Shown: piece after piece, positions 16,385 to 24,845 of the stretch
Numbering within the stretch: the stretch's first letter is position 1
How the letters are laid out: each line of letters starts with the position of its first letter
Assembly: GCF_044763875.1 (NCBI RefSeq)
Contig: NZ_JBIWGZ010000007.1
Coordinates: forward strand, 62,001 to 126,000
Length of the DNA stretch: 64,000 nt
Direction: 5' to 3'
From: Rummeliibacillus sp044763875
GTDB lineage: Bacteria > Bacillota > Bacilli > Bacillales_A > Planococcaceae
The notes under the pieces: model-generated
What the model was told of the DNA's origin: nothing
The model's database searches: none
What the model saw: only the letters and a program-made list of their open reading frames with translations
Made by a program: the position numbers and the translations under genes

Positions 16385-17752
16385 TTGGAAGAAGCGATGA
16401 AAGAAAAACAGTCGAAGGAAAAGTTAAGCTTATTCCATTTAACATGGCCAATTTTCTTAGAAGTGTTTTTATTTACGTTGATGGGTGTTGCAGATACTTT
16501 TATGCTCAGTGCATTATCTGATGATGTAGTAGCAGGTGTAGGTGCAGCTAATCAATTTATTCATATAACTATTTTAATCTTAGAAGTAATAGGGAACGGT
16601 GCGTCTATTGTTGTAGCACAATATCTAGGCTCAAAACGTTATGAAGAGGTCCCTAAGATTGCAGCGGTTGCCATTACAATGAATCTGGCAATTGGTGTTG
16701 TTTTAAGTTCACTTTTTGTATTTTTCTCTAAGCAAATGATGATAGCGATGAATTTGCATGGTAATGTACTTAATTATGCAGATCATTATTTATCTATTAT
16801 TGGGGGAGGAATATTCCTTCAAGCGTTGATCAATGCAACGGCAGCGATTGTACGTGTTCATGGCTGGACCAGACAAACAATGTATGTGTCTGTTGCGATG
16901 AATGTATTACATATTGTCGGAAACTATATTTTGATATTTGGTAAATTCGGATTTCCAGAGTTAGGTGTACAAGGTGCAGCTATTTCGTCTGTTGTTAGTC
17001 GTGCTATTGCGCTTGTTGTATTCTTCTGGCTATTATATCGGGCATTAGAATTTAGAATAGATTTCAAATATTATCTAGCATTGCCAAAGGAATATATTAA
17101 GAAGATATTAGCTATTGGTGTACCATCAGCTCTTGAGCAAGTACTGTATCAAGGTTGTCAAATTACATTTTTATATTATGTTACTTTTTTAGGTTCAGAA
17201 GCTTTAGCTGCTCGCCAGTACGCTTATAATATTTCAATGTTTACGTATTTATTTGCAATGGCCATTGGATCTGGAACGGCAATTATAGTGGGGCGGTATG
17301 TTGGAGCAAATCGCAAAGATGATGCTTACAATCAGCTATGGATTAGTGTGAAGTGGGCAATCTCTTTTACACTTTTGATGGTAGCGCTCGTGATGATCTT
17401 CCGTTATCCACTTATGCGGATATTCACAGATAACCCTGAAGTTATTAAAATTGGTGCATCTGTATTGCTATTGAGTATTTTACTGGAAACAGGTAGAACG
17501 TTTAATATTACGATTATTAATACATTACGAGCGGCTGGTGATGCGAGATATCCAGTCATTATAGGTTTCTTCTCGATGGTTTGTATGAGCTTAACACTGG
17601 GATACTTTTTAGTATTCCATCTTCATTTAGGCCTAGTAGGAGTCTGGCTAGCAATAGCTGCAGACGAATGGTGTCGTGCGATTTTAGTTTTCTTTAGATG
17701 GAAGAGTCGTAAATGGGAGCGCTATGCACTTGTTTTACCAAATCAAGATTAA
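16385..17752 (+). CDS. MATE family efflux transporter
   Basis: This 455-residue protein has 12 predicted helices in two related halves, typical of MATE exporters of the NorM/DinF group. The N-terminal LTWPIFLEVFLFTLMGVADT and the second-half start LAIGVPSALEQVLYQGCQI are equivalent positions in the two halves. Such proteins export drugs or metabolites using sodium or protons. The TTG at 16385 follows AAAGGTGA with good spacing; an ATG four codons later is also possible but has a weaker site. A terminator follows within 30 bases. Substrate unknown. Confidence 0.9.
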   Translation: MEEAMKEKQSKEKLSLFHLTWPIFLEVFLFTLMGVADTFMLSALSDDVVAGVGAANQFIHITILILEVIGNGASIVVAQYLGSKRYEEVPKIAAVAITMNLAIGVVLSSLFVFFSKQMMIAMNLHGNVLNYADHYLSIIGGGIFLQALINATAAIVRVHGWTRQTMYVSVAMNVLHIVGNYILIFGKFGFPELGVQGAAISSVVSRAIALVVFFWLLYRALEFRIDFKYYLALPKEYIKKILAIGVPSALEQVLYQGCQITFLYYVTFLGSEALAARQYAYNISMFTYLFAMAIGSGTAIIVGRYVGANRKDDAYNQLWISVKWAISFTLLMVALVMIFRYPLMRIFTDNPEVIKIGASVLLLSILLETGRTFNITIINTLRAAGDARYPVIIGFFSMVCMSLTLGYFLVFHLHLGLVGVWLAIAADEWCRAILVFFRWKSRKWERYALVLPNQD

Positions 17753-17781
17753 AAGTGATATATAGAGAATTATCAAAGATG

Positions 17782-17808
17782 AACACCAACTACTTAGTTG
17801 GTGTTTTT
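17782..17808 (+). terminator. Rho-independent terminator
   Basis: AACACCAACTA pairs with TAGTTGGTGTTTTT after the MATE gene. Confidence 0.9.
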
Positions 17809-17877
17809 ATTGTATTTTCTATCAATGTAGAGTTCAGTGTATACTAATGAAAGAAGAAAATTAATCGAGGTGTTTTT

Positions 17878-18756
17878 GTGGGATTGTCGAAAAAAGTGGC
17901 AAGTGCCAATTTTATGCGAGAACAGCAAACAATCTTTGCTTGTCCCGTATGTCATGAGCAAATGACAGTTACAGAGCAATGTGTTGTAACTTGCGAAAAT
18001 CGACATACATTTGATGTAGCAAAACAAGGGTATGTGAATTTTATGACGCATCCTGCAACATCTATGTATGGTAAAGAATTGTTTGAAGCACGTAAACAAA
18101 TAATTGAAAGTGGACTCTATTTGCCAATGCATGAAGCTGTAATGGATTCGTTGAAAACGTTTGGACAGGATCTTACTGTATTAGATACAGGCTGCGGTGA
18201 GGGCTCACATTTAGCGATGATTAAAAATCAATTTGAAGAAACAACAGATAATAAGATTGTTGGAGCAGGAATCGACATTGCAAAAGAAGGAATTATTGCA
18301 GCAGGTCGAAATTATGAAGATATGATCTGGTGTGTTGGAGATTTAGCGAAAAGTCCATTCCAAGAGTCTAGCTTTGATGTAATCTTAAATATTTTGTCAC
18401 CAGCAAATTATACGGAATTTAGACGACTGTTAAAACCAGAAGGAGTAGTGGTGAAGATAGTTCCACAAAGTGGATATCTTCGACAATTACGAAAATTGTT
18501 TTTTGCAGATTCCGACAAAGAATCCTATTCTAATGATCGTACAGTAGAACGTTTTAAAGAAAACTTTAGTGAAGTATCAGTAGAGCGTATTACACAAACT
18601 GTCGAAATCGATCCGACACTCGTGCCAATGCTGATGCATATGACACCAATGGGGTGGCATCAAAAGGCGGATGCAGATCAAAATAATGTAACAGAAATAA
18701 CAATTGATTTGGATATTTTAATAGGTAAAGTATCATTAAAAAAAGCTTTTAAATAA
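17878..18756 (+). CDS. rlmA: RlmA-like 23S rRNA (guanine-N1) methyltransferase
   Basis: This 292-residue protein has an N-terminal zinc-finger (FACPVCHEQM, then VVTCENRHTFD: three cysteines and a histidine) at residues 19-45, followed by KQGYVNF, which is diagnostic of RlmA/RrmA enzymes. The SAM-binding motif VLDTGCGEGSHL lies near residue 102, and SPANYTEFRRLLKPEGVVVK forms the later Rossmann part. These enzymes methylate N1 of a guanine in the helix 35 region of 23S rRNA (G745 or G748). Which base is modified here is not known. It starts with GTG after CGAGGTG and ends at a hairpin shared with the convergent VanZ gene. Confidence 0.85.
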   Translation: MGLSKKVASANFMREQQTIFACPVCHEQMTVTEQCVVTCENRHTFDVAKQGYVNFMTHPATSMYGKELFEARKQIIESGLYLPMHEAVMDSLKTFGQDLTVLDTGCGEGSHLAMIKNQFEETTDNKIVGAGIDIAKEGIIAAGRNYEDMIWCVGDLAKSPFQESSFDVILNILSPANYTEFRRLLKPEGVVVKIVPQSGYLRQLRKLFFADSDKESYSNDRTVERFKENFSEVSVERITQTVEIDPTLVPMLMHMTPMGWHQKADADQNNVTEITIDLDILIGKVSLKKAFK

Positions 18757-18762
18757 TACAAA

Positions 18763-18800
18763 AAATCCACAAAAGATTAAGCTTTTGTGGATTTCCTTTT
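18763..18800. terminator. Bidirectional terminator between convergent genes
   Basis: AAATCCACAAAAG pairs with CTTTTGTGGATTT. It serves rlmA on the plus strand and overlaps the last codons of the VanZ gene on the minus strand. Confidence 0.8.
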
Positions 18801-19295
18801 TATGAGCATACGTATGCATTGAAAAATGATTAAAAATGTAATAGCACCCGTCGTATCCAACAAAACATCTTGAAAGGAAGCTGTACGACCAGATGTGAAA
18901 TATTGATGTATTTCATCAGTTGCTGCAAATATACATGTCATAACTGCAGATATGATAAATCGATACTTCAGTCGAGGAAGAGTAATATAAACTGCTAACC
19001 CTATAGCTCCAAATGTACAAAAATGAGCTAACTTTCGGAATAAGAATTCCAAGAAATAATAATATCCTCGTGAATCCACAGAAATTTCCATGCCATAATA
19101 ATGAAAATGCAGTAGTGATAATAGTGGCTTTAGAGGTTCGTTTGGAAGATGCTGCTGTAATGTTGGTACGATTGTTTGCTGCTCATAAGTTTGACTTGAT
19201 GAGATAAAAATAGCCAATAATAATATGAGAAGTGGAATATATTTTTTCATATAAAGAACGTACCACATGTATACTCTTTTTTCATGGGTCTTCAT
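18777..19295 (-). CDS. VanZ family membrane protein
   Basis: This 172-residue protein has four to five membrane helices and the VanZ-family signatures FLFRKLAHFCTFGAIGLAVY and ATDEIHQYFTSGRTASFQDV followed by LLDTTGA. VanZ gives low-level teicoplanin resistance in enterococci; chromosomal members have no settled role. The start is uncertain: methionines at residues 1, 10 and 16 are all possible, and none has a strong ribosome site. The version starting at residue 16 (MKKYIPLLILLL) would begin just before the first helix, as in most members. Confidence 0.82.
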   Translation of the reverse strand: MKTHEKRVYMWYVLYMKKYIPLLILLLAIFISSSQTYEQQTIVPTLQQHLPNEPLKPLLSLLHFHYYGMEISVDSRGYYYFLEFLFRKLAHFCTFGAIGLAVYITLPRLKYRFIISAVMTCIFAATDEIHQYFTSGRTASFQDVLLDTTGAITFLIIFQCIRMLIKRKSTKA

Positions 19296-19386
19296 ATATA
19301 AATTACGCTTTTTAAAGAGAACTTTTGATAATGCAAAAAAAATGATATGCTAAAACAGCACTTAATAGAATAAAGGACGTGTTAAA

Positions 19387-20382
19387 ATGCCAGGACGTAA
19401 TGATCCATGTCCATGTGGTAGTGGTAAAAAGTACAAAAAATGTTGTGCTTTAAAAGAAGCTGTAACAGTTGAAGAAGTTTATGCGGAAGAGCTAGAAAGA
19501 GTTTTACAAACTTTCTATGATGTCTATCCTTTAAGAAAAGATTATAAAGACTTTGGTGAATTAGCAGATAAATGGCAAAATGCTATTGGACAATATTTAG
19601 TGGAAGATATGATTGAAGCAATCGTATTGGATTCTTTCTTTTTCCATGAGCGAACAGATATTTGGACAGGCTATTTGCAAAAAATCAAAAAGGAAACAGT
19701 TCGCCCTTCTACATTAGCTGTACTTGAAACATGGGATCATCCAACAATGATGGTTGCTAAAGTAATGGATGTTGAAGAGAACTATATGATCGCACAAAAC
19801 ATATTAACAGACGAGATCGTTCACCTACGTCGTGAAGGAGAAAAGCCAATTCCTTTAGATGTCCATGTATTTTGCTTCATTTTACCTGATGGCTCAAACA
19901 AGGAAAAGTATTATCTTGCTGTATCTAGTATGATATTCTTCCCAAAAGATCATCAAGAAGTGTTCGAACAATTAGCAGCTGACTTTAAAGAGCAAGATCA
20001 ACTTGACGAAGAATTTTGGAAAGAACATTCTTTAAGCTTCTGGAAAAACCTTGGTGAAAATGGTTTTGAAGGCGGAGAATTCACTGATTTTGAAGCTGAT
20101 GTATTTTTACAAGTTCTTGGGTTTTTAGAAGCTCGCGGTCGTGATCATAAAACCGTGTTAGAGATTGTTGAAGATTATGTTGTTGAACGTCAACCTAAAG
20201 CACGGAAAGCTGTTGCTATTGCAGCAGGTGCTATTCGTTTTGGTGGAGAAGCAGGTCTATTCGAACCAATCGAAATAACGGTTAAAGAATTAGCAGAAGA
20301 ATTCGGAGTTTCAACGTCATCATTAAACAAATATTATAATGAACTAAAAGAATATTACGCAGAAAAAAAGCCTAATGTATAA
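19387..20382 (+). CDS. SEC-C motif protein with C-terminal cyclin-like/HTH segment (paralogue 1)
   Basis: This 331-residue protein opens with a SEC-C zinc motif, RNDPCPCGSGKKYKKCC (C-x-C-x8-C-C, residues 4-20), best known from the end of SecA where it binds zinc and SecB or ribosomes. The middle 240 residues are acidic and unassigned. The last 60 residues, ARKAVAIAAGAIRFGG then ITVKELAEEFGVSTSSLNKY, resemble the helical repeat of TFIIB-type cyclin folds or a helix-turn-helix. A paralogue with the same architecture lies at 30671-31705 on the other strand. It stands alone with its own terminator. Function unknown. Confidence 0.75.
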   Translation: MPGRNDPCPCGSGKKYKKCCALKEAVTVEEVYAEELERVLQTFYDVYPLRKDYKDFGELADKWQNAIGQYLVEDMIEAIVLDSFFFHERTDIWTGYLQKIKKETVRPSTLAVLETWDHPTMMVAKVMDVEENYMIAQNILTDEIVHLRREGEKPIPLDVHVFCFILPDGSNKEKYYLAVSSMIFFPKDHQEVFEQLAADFKEQDQLDEEFWKEHSLSFWKNLGENGFEGGEFTDFEADVFLQVLGFLEARGRDHKTVLEIVEDYVVERQPKARKAVAIAAGAIRFGGEAGLFEPIEITVKELAEEFGVSTSSLNKYYNELKEYYAEKKPNV

Positions 20383-20387
20383 AGTAG

Positions 20388-20425
20388 AAACGTCTATCTC
20401 TAGAAATGAAGATAGACGTTTTTTC
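20388..20425 (+). terminator. Rho-independent terminator
   Basis: AAACGTCTATCT pairs with AGATAGACGTTTTTT after the SEC-C gene. Confidence 0.9.
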
Positions 20426-20475
20426 TAATTTGAAAAATTATAATACTCTTTATTTTTATTAATAAGTCAATTTCT

Positions 20476-20855
20476 AATGCAATATCCAATTTACTTTAGT
20501 GTGGAGGGAAAAACGGCGAGCTCGAAAAATGTATTCGCATTTCCTTCGTGCGATGTTAATTCAGTGAGGACATTTATAGTCCTACCGGAAAAACTTGAGC
20601 TGAAAGCCCTTCAGGAAGTAGTGAAACACTGAAAAAAATTAATAATAAAAATCTTGTATAGCTATCATTGTTGATGTGGAATCAGCAAAGACTCCTGCGG
20701 GAAAGCGAGACAGGTGAGACCCCACAGGCAGCTAGGAGCTGCCGAGGAGGCTCAACGCTCGCCCGCGGAAAGCGAAGCTAATTCCACATCATTCATAAGT
20801 CCATTAATACTATTAATATTTACATTTAAAACTTTACAGTACCCTTCGTATTAAA
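20476..20855. repeat. Intergenic repeat element, copy B (flanked by an 11-base direct repeat)
   Basis: This gene-free stretch matches copy A (6481-6866) across most of its length: shared blocks include ATTCGCATTTCCTTCGTGCG, ATGTTAATTCAGTGAGG, GAAAGCGAGACAGGTGAGAC, GCGAAGCTAATTCCACATCA and ATTAATACTATTAATATTT. It is bounded by AAGTCAATTTC at 20464-20474 and again at 20856-20866, which looks like a target-site duplication. Relative to A it lacks the right-hand 100 bases, passing from CAGTACCC straight to TTCGTATT. No coding frame is present. Confidence 0.78.
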
Positions 20856-20951
20856 AAGTCAATTTCAAAAGTACGAAAAAGTAAAAAATTGCAATCCTCT
20901 ATCAAATCATATAGTTTAATTATAAGAACTGTATGCGATAGGGGTGTAATT

Positions 20952-21953
20952 GTGAGCGAATTTAAACCATTTACCGATGAAGAATTCGATCGAATTTTTG
21001 CCGAAAAATCAAAAGAAGTAAATGATCAACTTGAAGAAGAAATCCTAATCGCAATGATTGGTGATGTGAATGCAGGAAAATCATCAACGATTAACCGATT
21101 AATGGATAAAGAAGTAGCTCTTGTTGGCGCAAGACCAGGAGAAACACAGCAGATAAAAAAATATAGCTATCAGGATAAGATTATTTTTGTGGATACCCCT
21201 GGCCTTGATGATATAAAAGCAGAGAATTCTGCCGTAACGATGAATTTCTATCAGCAGGCAGATATGATTTTATTCTTTTTAAATGCTGCTGGTACCGTAT
21301 TATCCGATTCAGAGTTAGCTTCGTTAAAGAAAGTTAGTGAAGTAAATAAAGATATCATCATTGTACTCAACAAAATTGATGCAGCTGATGATATACCTAG
21401 CCTGGTGAAATATATACAAGACCATACGAATTATGCTTACCCAGTAACGCCTATTTCTTCACGTACAGGTGAAAATATGGAGATGCTCCAAAATAAGATT
21501 TTGGAGCTGTTAGAAAGCAAAAAAAAGGAAGTACTGATGGCCAAGCATATGGCGGATAAATCAGCGACTGCAAAGAAGTGGATTCTTGGTGCGGGCGCTT
21601 CAGCTGCGGCTATCGGAGCAGTGCCTATTCCAGGGGCAGATTTTATTCCGCTAACAACTTTGCAAGTGGGGCTAATGGTTAAATTGTCCACGCTATATGA
21701 TAAGCCTGTTTCAAAAGACCGAGCAAAAGAGATGGTAGTAGCTACAGTTGTGGGGAATATAGGTAAAACGATATTCCGACAAATTGTGAAGTTTATACCA
21801 GCGGCAGGGACAGTAGCAGGCGCTAGTGTAGCAGGAGCAATGACTATTTCTCTTGGCTATGCTGTGAAATACGCATACGAACATGATATGGAATTGGATG
21901 CCAAGGCATTAAAACCGCTATATGAACGGTTTTTAAAAGAGCAGAAGAAATAA
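20952..21953 (+). CDS. GTPase with C-terminal DUF697 domain
   Basis: This 333-residue protein has an Era-like GTPase domain: G1 IGDVNAGKSST near residue 40, G3 VDTPGLDD, G4 VLNKIDA and G5-like ISSRTGEN. The C-terminal third (from about residue 205) is rich in glycine and alanine with hydrophobic helices (ILGAGASAAAIGAVPIPGAD and AGTVAGASVAGAMTISLGYA), the pattern of DUF697, which tends to insert in or touch membranes. The frame is open upstream to 20889, but the GTG at 20952, 7 bases after TAGGGGTG, is the likely start. It sits between repeat copy B and a candidate small RNA. Role unknown. Confidence 0.82.
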   Translation: MSEFKPFTDEEFDRIFAEKSKEVNDQLEEEILIAMIGDVNAGKSSTINRLMDKEVALVGARPGETQQIKKYSYQDKIIFVDTPGLDDIKAENSAVTMNFYQQADMILFFLNAAGTVLSDSELASLKKVSEVNKDIIIVLNKIDAADDIPSLVKYIQDHTNYAYPVTPISSRTGENMEMLQNKILELLESKKKEVLMAKHMADKSATAKKWILGAGASAAAIGAVPIPGADFIPLTTLQVGLMVKLSTLYDKPVSKDRAKEMVVATVVGNIGKTIFRQIVKFIPAAGTVAGASVAGAMTISLGYAVKYAYEHDMELDAKALKPLYERFLKEQKK

Positions 21954-22019
21954 ATTACTCTACAAAGAAGTTCAAATATATTCAATGAACGAAAAAGTGG
22001 AGGGCTAATAAGTCCTTAT

Positions 22020-22208
22020 AATAGTGGAAGAAATTAAATTAGCACTCCCGCCTTGAATAAAGCGCGAGTACGAACCGTGTGAGACAACGCAGTTCGGTTC
22101 GTGCGTTTAGCGGGGGTGCCTAGCAGGAAAAATAGTAGCTGTTTTTCAATTCAAGTAGGAAGGCTGATCAATAGTGATTTATTCATTCACTGTTGGGAGC
22201 CTTTTTTA
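22020..22208 (+). ncRNA. Candidate structured non-coding RNA with terminator
   Basis: Between two genes lies a strongly foldable segment. GCACTCCCGC (22042-22051) pairs with GCGGGGGTGC (22110-22119); inside it AAGCGC...ACGAACCG (22060-22077) pairs with CGGTTCGTGCGTTT (22095-22108). A separate terminator follows at 22161-22208. No frame with a ribosome site covers it. It could be a small RNA or a leader RNA. I do not recognise a known family. Confidence 0.55.
22161..22208 (+). terminator. Rho-independent terminator of the RNA candidate
   Basis: AGGCTGATCAATAGTGA pairs with TCACTGTTGGGAGCC, followed by TTTTTTATTTT. Confidence 0.85.
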
Positions 22209-22213
22209 TTTTA

Positions 22214-22333
22214 AGCACTGTTAAACATGATTGTTGATATTTGAAAAGAATCGTTATTTTTACAGCGCGATGCTCGTATTGCGTGAGGAAACTGCGATTA
22301 GCGTGTTGGCACTATAGATAAAAAATCAACAGT
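22214..22333. repeat. About 110-base dispersed repeat, copy 1
   Basis: The element begins CACTGTTAAA...TTGATATTTGAAAAGAAT and ends CGATTAGCGTGTTGGCACT then ATAAAAAATCAACAG. Its ends are inverted (TGTTGATATTT against AAAAAATCAACA). A second copy lies at 59933-60034. Both are intergenic and follow a terminator. Confidence 0.6.
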
Positions 22334-22456
22334 ATGCATACCATAGTCTTGTTTTAAAGTGGTAGGATATACTTTAAAAAGAATATTTAGAATTTTTAGT
22401 ACAATTATGTTAAAATATATTAATCTTGAACTTCTGAATATAAAGGAGCAATTTAG

Positions 22457-23332
22457 ATGGCAGGACATACCTTACAGGGCAAGTATTTACCTTTATATGA
22501 ATACCTATCAAAACAACAAGAAAGACATATTGTACTCGCTTTTGAAGAAATTGAAGAAATTTTACAAGCCAAACTACCGAAATCTGCCTATAAGTATCAA
22601 GCGTGGTGGGGAAACACTCGAAGTGGAACATATGTACAAGCAGCTGCTTGGCTTGAAGCGGGATATCGAGTAGATATTGTCCAATTTGGTCGTTGCGTGG
22701 AGTTTTTAAAAGTATCAAAGGAAATATTGACGAAAAAGAAGAATAAAGTAATGAGAGAAACATTAATTTCAAGATCAATACCAGATACTACATATAATGA
22801 TATTGAATCTTTCCAAAAAATTATGGCGAAAATGGATGCTGCCCAACAATTTTTTACAGAAAACAATCATCGACGTTTTACGGATGAAACAATCGTATCT
22901 CAATTTAAAGTATTTTGTGAATGGCGTCGGCTGTTTGGGAGAATAGAACAAGATGTGAACTATTTAGCAAAACAATTAATGCATGAATTTTTGCTTGAAA
23001 AGCATCGCTTAGTACCGAATAGTTCTTATATCAAACAGCAAGATGAATATACCTTTTTGTATGAAGAAAAAACAACAACCGGAGATAAAATTGCTGCTAT
23101 ATTAAAAACAGCGCCACCTTCCTTAACAGCTGACTTTGCTCCAGGCCAACGGAGTAGGTTATTGCAGGATTGCCGTTTATTAAACTATACAAATGCCATT
23201 ATCCAATATTATTTTGTCACAGAAGAACCTGCATTTAATGTTATAGAAAAAAATTATAAGCAACATCTTGGTAATATACAGCTTATATTATTGCCAAAAG
23301 TAATTGCAGATAAGTATTCACTAAATGCATAA
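22457..23332 (+). CDS. Protein with DUF7662-like N-terminal domain
   Basis: This 291-residue protein begins with about 85 residues (KYLPLYEYLSKQ, then LAFEEIEEILQAKLPKSAYK, then YQAWWGNTRSGTYVQAAAWL and AGYRVD) that I recognise as the domain catalogued as DUF7662, often found in small nuclease- or defence-associated proteins. The remaining 200 residues are charged and helical with no motif I can name. It has no signal peptide or membrane segment. The ATG follows AAAGGAG, and a plausible -10 (TTAAAATAT) lies 50 bases upstream. Function unknown. Confidence 0.72.
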   Translation: MAGHTLQGKYLPLYEYLSKQQERHIVLAFEEIEEILQAKLPKSAYKYQAWWGNTRSGTYVQAAAWLEAGYRVDIVQFGRCVEFLKVSKEILTKKKNKVMRETLISRSIPDTTYNDIESFQKIMAKMDAAQQFFTENNHRRFTDETIVSQFKVFCEWRRLFGRIEQDVNYLAKQLMHEFLLEKHRLVPNSSYIKQQDEYTFLYEEKTTTGDKIAAILKTAPPSLTADFAPGQRSRLLQDCRLLNYTNAIIQYYFVTEEPAFNVIEKNYKQHLGNIQLILLPKVIADKYSLNA

Positions 23333-23414
23333 AGAATATTTGTCTAGAAGATTCAAACAACAAGTGATACTATCAGATTAGATTCAATAATCTATAGAAA
23401 AGAGGCGAGGCGCA

Positions 23415-23618
23415 TTGTTCAAAGGGCTTACATTTTATATGGTTTTGATTGCTATAGGCTCTCTTAGTATAACTTTTGCGGTGACAAAGGATTTACCGCT
23501 TAGTGTGCAATGGGCCCTGCTGATTGGTGGTACATTATTAAATATTATTAGTTTAATCGCATTAATGATTTTTCTTTCAAAGTCAGATAGTAAAGCGAAC
23601 AAATCAAAATCAAAATGA
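23415..23618 (+). CDS. Small two-helix membrane protein
   Basis: This 67-residue protein has two membrane helices (LTFYMVLIAIGSLSITFAV and WALLIGGTLLNIISLIALMI) and a lysine/serine-rich tail (KSDSKANKSKSK), so the C-terminus is probably cytoplasmic. It starts with TTG after AGGCGAGG. It is 82 bases downstream of the DUF7662-like gene and may share its transcript; a terminator follows. I recognise no family. Confidence 0.65.
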   Translation: MFKGLTFYMVLIAIGSLSITFAVTKDLPLSVQWALLIGGTLLNIISLIALMIFLSKSDSKANKSKSK

Positions 23619-23622
23619 TAGG

Positions 23623-23660
23623 ATCATCCTTCAAAAGTGGATGGTCTTTTTGTTTTTTTA
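23623..23660 (+). terminator. Rho-independent terminator
   Basis: GATCATCC pairs with GGATGGTC, followed by TTTTTGTTTTTTT. Confidence 0.85.
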
Positions 23661-24118
23661 ATGTTTAACTACAGCCGGACGCAGTTTGTTAGCTACCACG
23701 ACTGGATAGATTTATGCAAAAAATCTTAATCAATATTTTTCAAAATCAATAATATATTGCTTTCACTGTTCTATATTCCACCCCCAGAAAACGCAATATT
23801 GATAACTTACTGTTTTTATGAATTAGTCTAACTGCTATTTATCTACATTAGAGGTTAATGATGCTCGAATTTATATGCTTTCCACTTTTCCAACTTAAAA
23901 TGTTTGAAAAAACTAATTATTTTTAACGATTTTTGTGCATTGGGTACACATTTTGAAAATTTCGTTTACAATATAAGGTAAGGGAAATAGAGAATGGATT
24001 CATAATATGAGTCTACTATTTATTATATAGGATTTATTATTGTTATATATGGGAACGTTGGGAGGTATAGTAGACGGGTAGAGTTGACTATATTTCTTTA
24101 GTAGTTAGGAGTAGGGAA
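23661..24118. other. Gene-free AT-rich gap before plsC
   Basis: No frame with a ribosome site, no repeat shared with the rest of the window and no convincing structured RNA was seen. The promoter for plsC should lie in the last 150 bases. Confidence 0.4.
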
Positions 24119-24724
24119 TTGTATAGATTTGTATGTCTATTTGTTACTAAGTTTTTAGGTTTATTTAATAAGGCAAAAGTTTATAACAAGCATAACGTGC
24201 CAACAGAGGGTGGTTATTTAATTGCTTGTACACACACAGGTTGGATTGATATTTTGAATCTTGGAGTTTCTATTTACCCGAAACCAATTCATTTTATGGC
24301 TAAGAAACAGCTCTTTGATCATAAACTACTTGGCTGGTTTATAACAAAGTTGAAAGCTTTCCCGGTCGATCGTGAAAATCCAGGACCAAGCGTTGTAAAA
24401 GTACCGATGAAGTTGATTAGAGAAGGAAAAGTTGTTGGGATTTTTCCTAGTGGCAGACGAAATGCGGAAGGCACTTCTCTAAAACAAGGTGCTATTACAA
24501 TTGCTCAACTCTCGAAAGCACCAATTATCCCAGCTGCATACATAGGACCAAATACGCTAAATGAAGTCTTTGCGCGCAAGAAAGGCTATTTAATTTTTGG
24601 AGAACCTTTCTATGTTACAGCAAGAGGTAAAAGTGGTAGAGAGGAATTTACACATTTCCTGGAGGAGCAATTAGTTACTTTAAAAGAGCAACTAGAAGAG
24701 AAGATTTCACAAGAAAAACTCTAG
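24119..24724 (+). CDS. plsC: 1-acyl-sn-glycerol-3-phosphate acyltransferase
   Basis: This 201-residue enzyme adds the second acyl chain to lysophosphatidate, giving phosphatidate for membrane lipids. The catalytic motif is HTGWID (H-x4-D) near residue 38, the glycerol-phosphate-binding motif is FPSGRRNAEG near residue 110, and the later block III/IV is KAPIIPAAYIG. An N-terminal hydrophobic stretch ties it to the membrane. It starts with TTG after GTTAGGAG. The usual motif II glutamate-glycine (PEGTRS) reads PSGRRN here, a departure seen in some Firmicute members. A second plsC elsewhere in the genome would not be surprising. Confidence 0.88.
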   Translation: MYRFVCLFVTKFLGLFNKAKVYNKHNVPTEGGYLIACTHTGWIDILNLGVSIYPKPIHFMAKKQLFDHKLLGWFITKLKAFPVDRENPGPSVVKVPMKLIREGKVVGIFPSGRRNAEGTSLKQGAITIAQLSKAPIIPAAYIGPNTLNEVFARKKGYLIFGEPFYVTARGKSGREEFTHFLEEQLVTLKEQLEEKISQEKL

Positions 24725-24845
24725 ATTATTTTTGAGTTTAGAAGTGCATCTTAAGTCATCATTACTTCTTCTGGATTCAGTCATCTTGAAAGGTAACTAA
24801 ATAAAAGAATACTGTAGAACACAATTTCTTTTAAGGGGTGGTTAG

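Noticed and set aside
22359..22673. Open frame of 104 codons overlapping the start of the DUF7662-like gene
   Set aside because: It has no good ribosome site and overlaps in another frame a gene with AAAGGAG and a recognisable domain.
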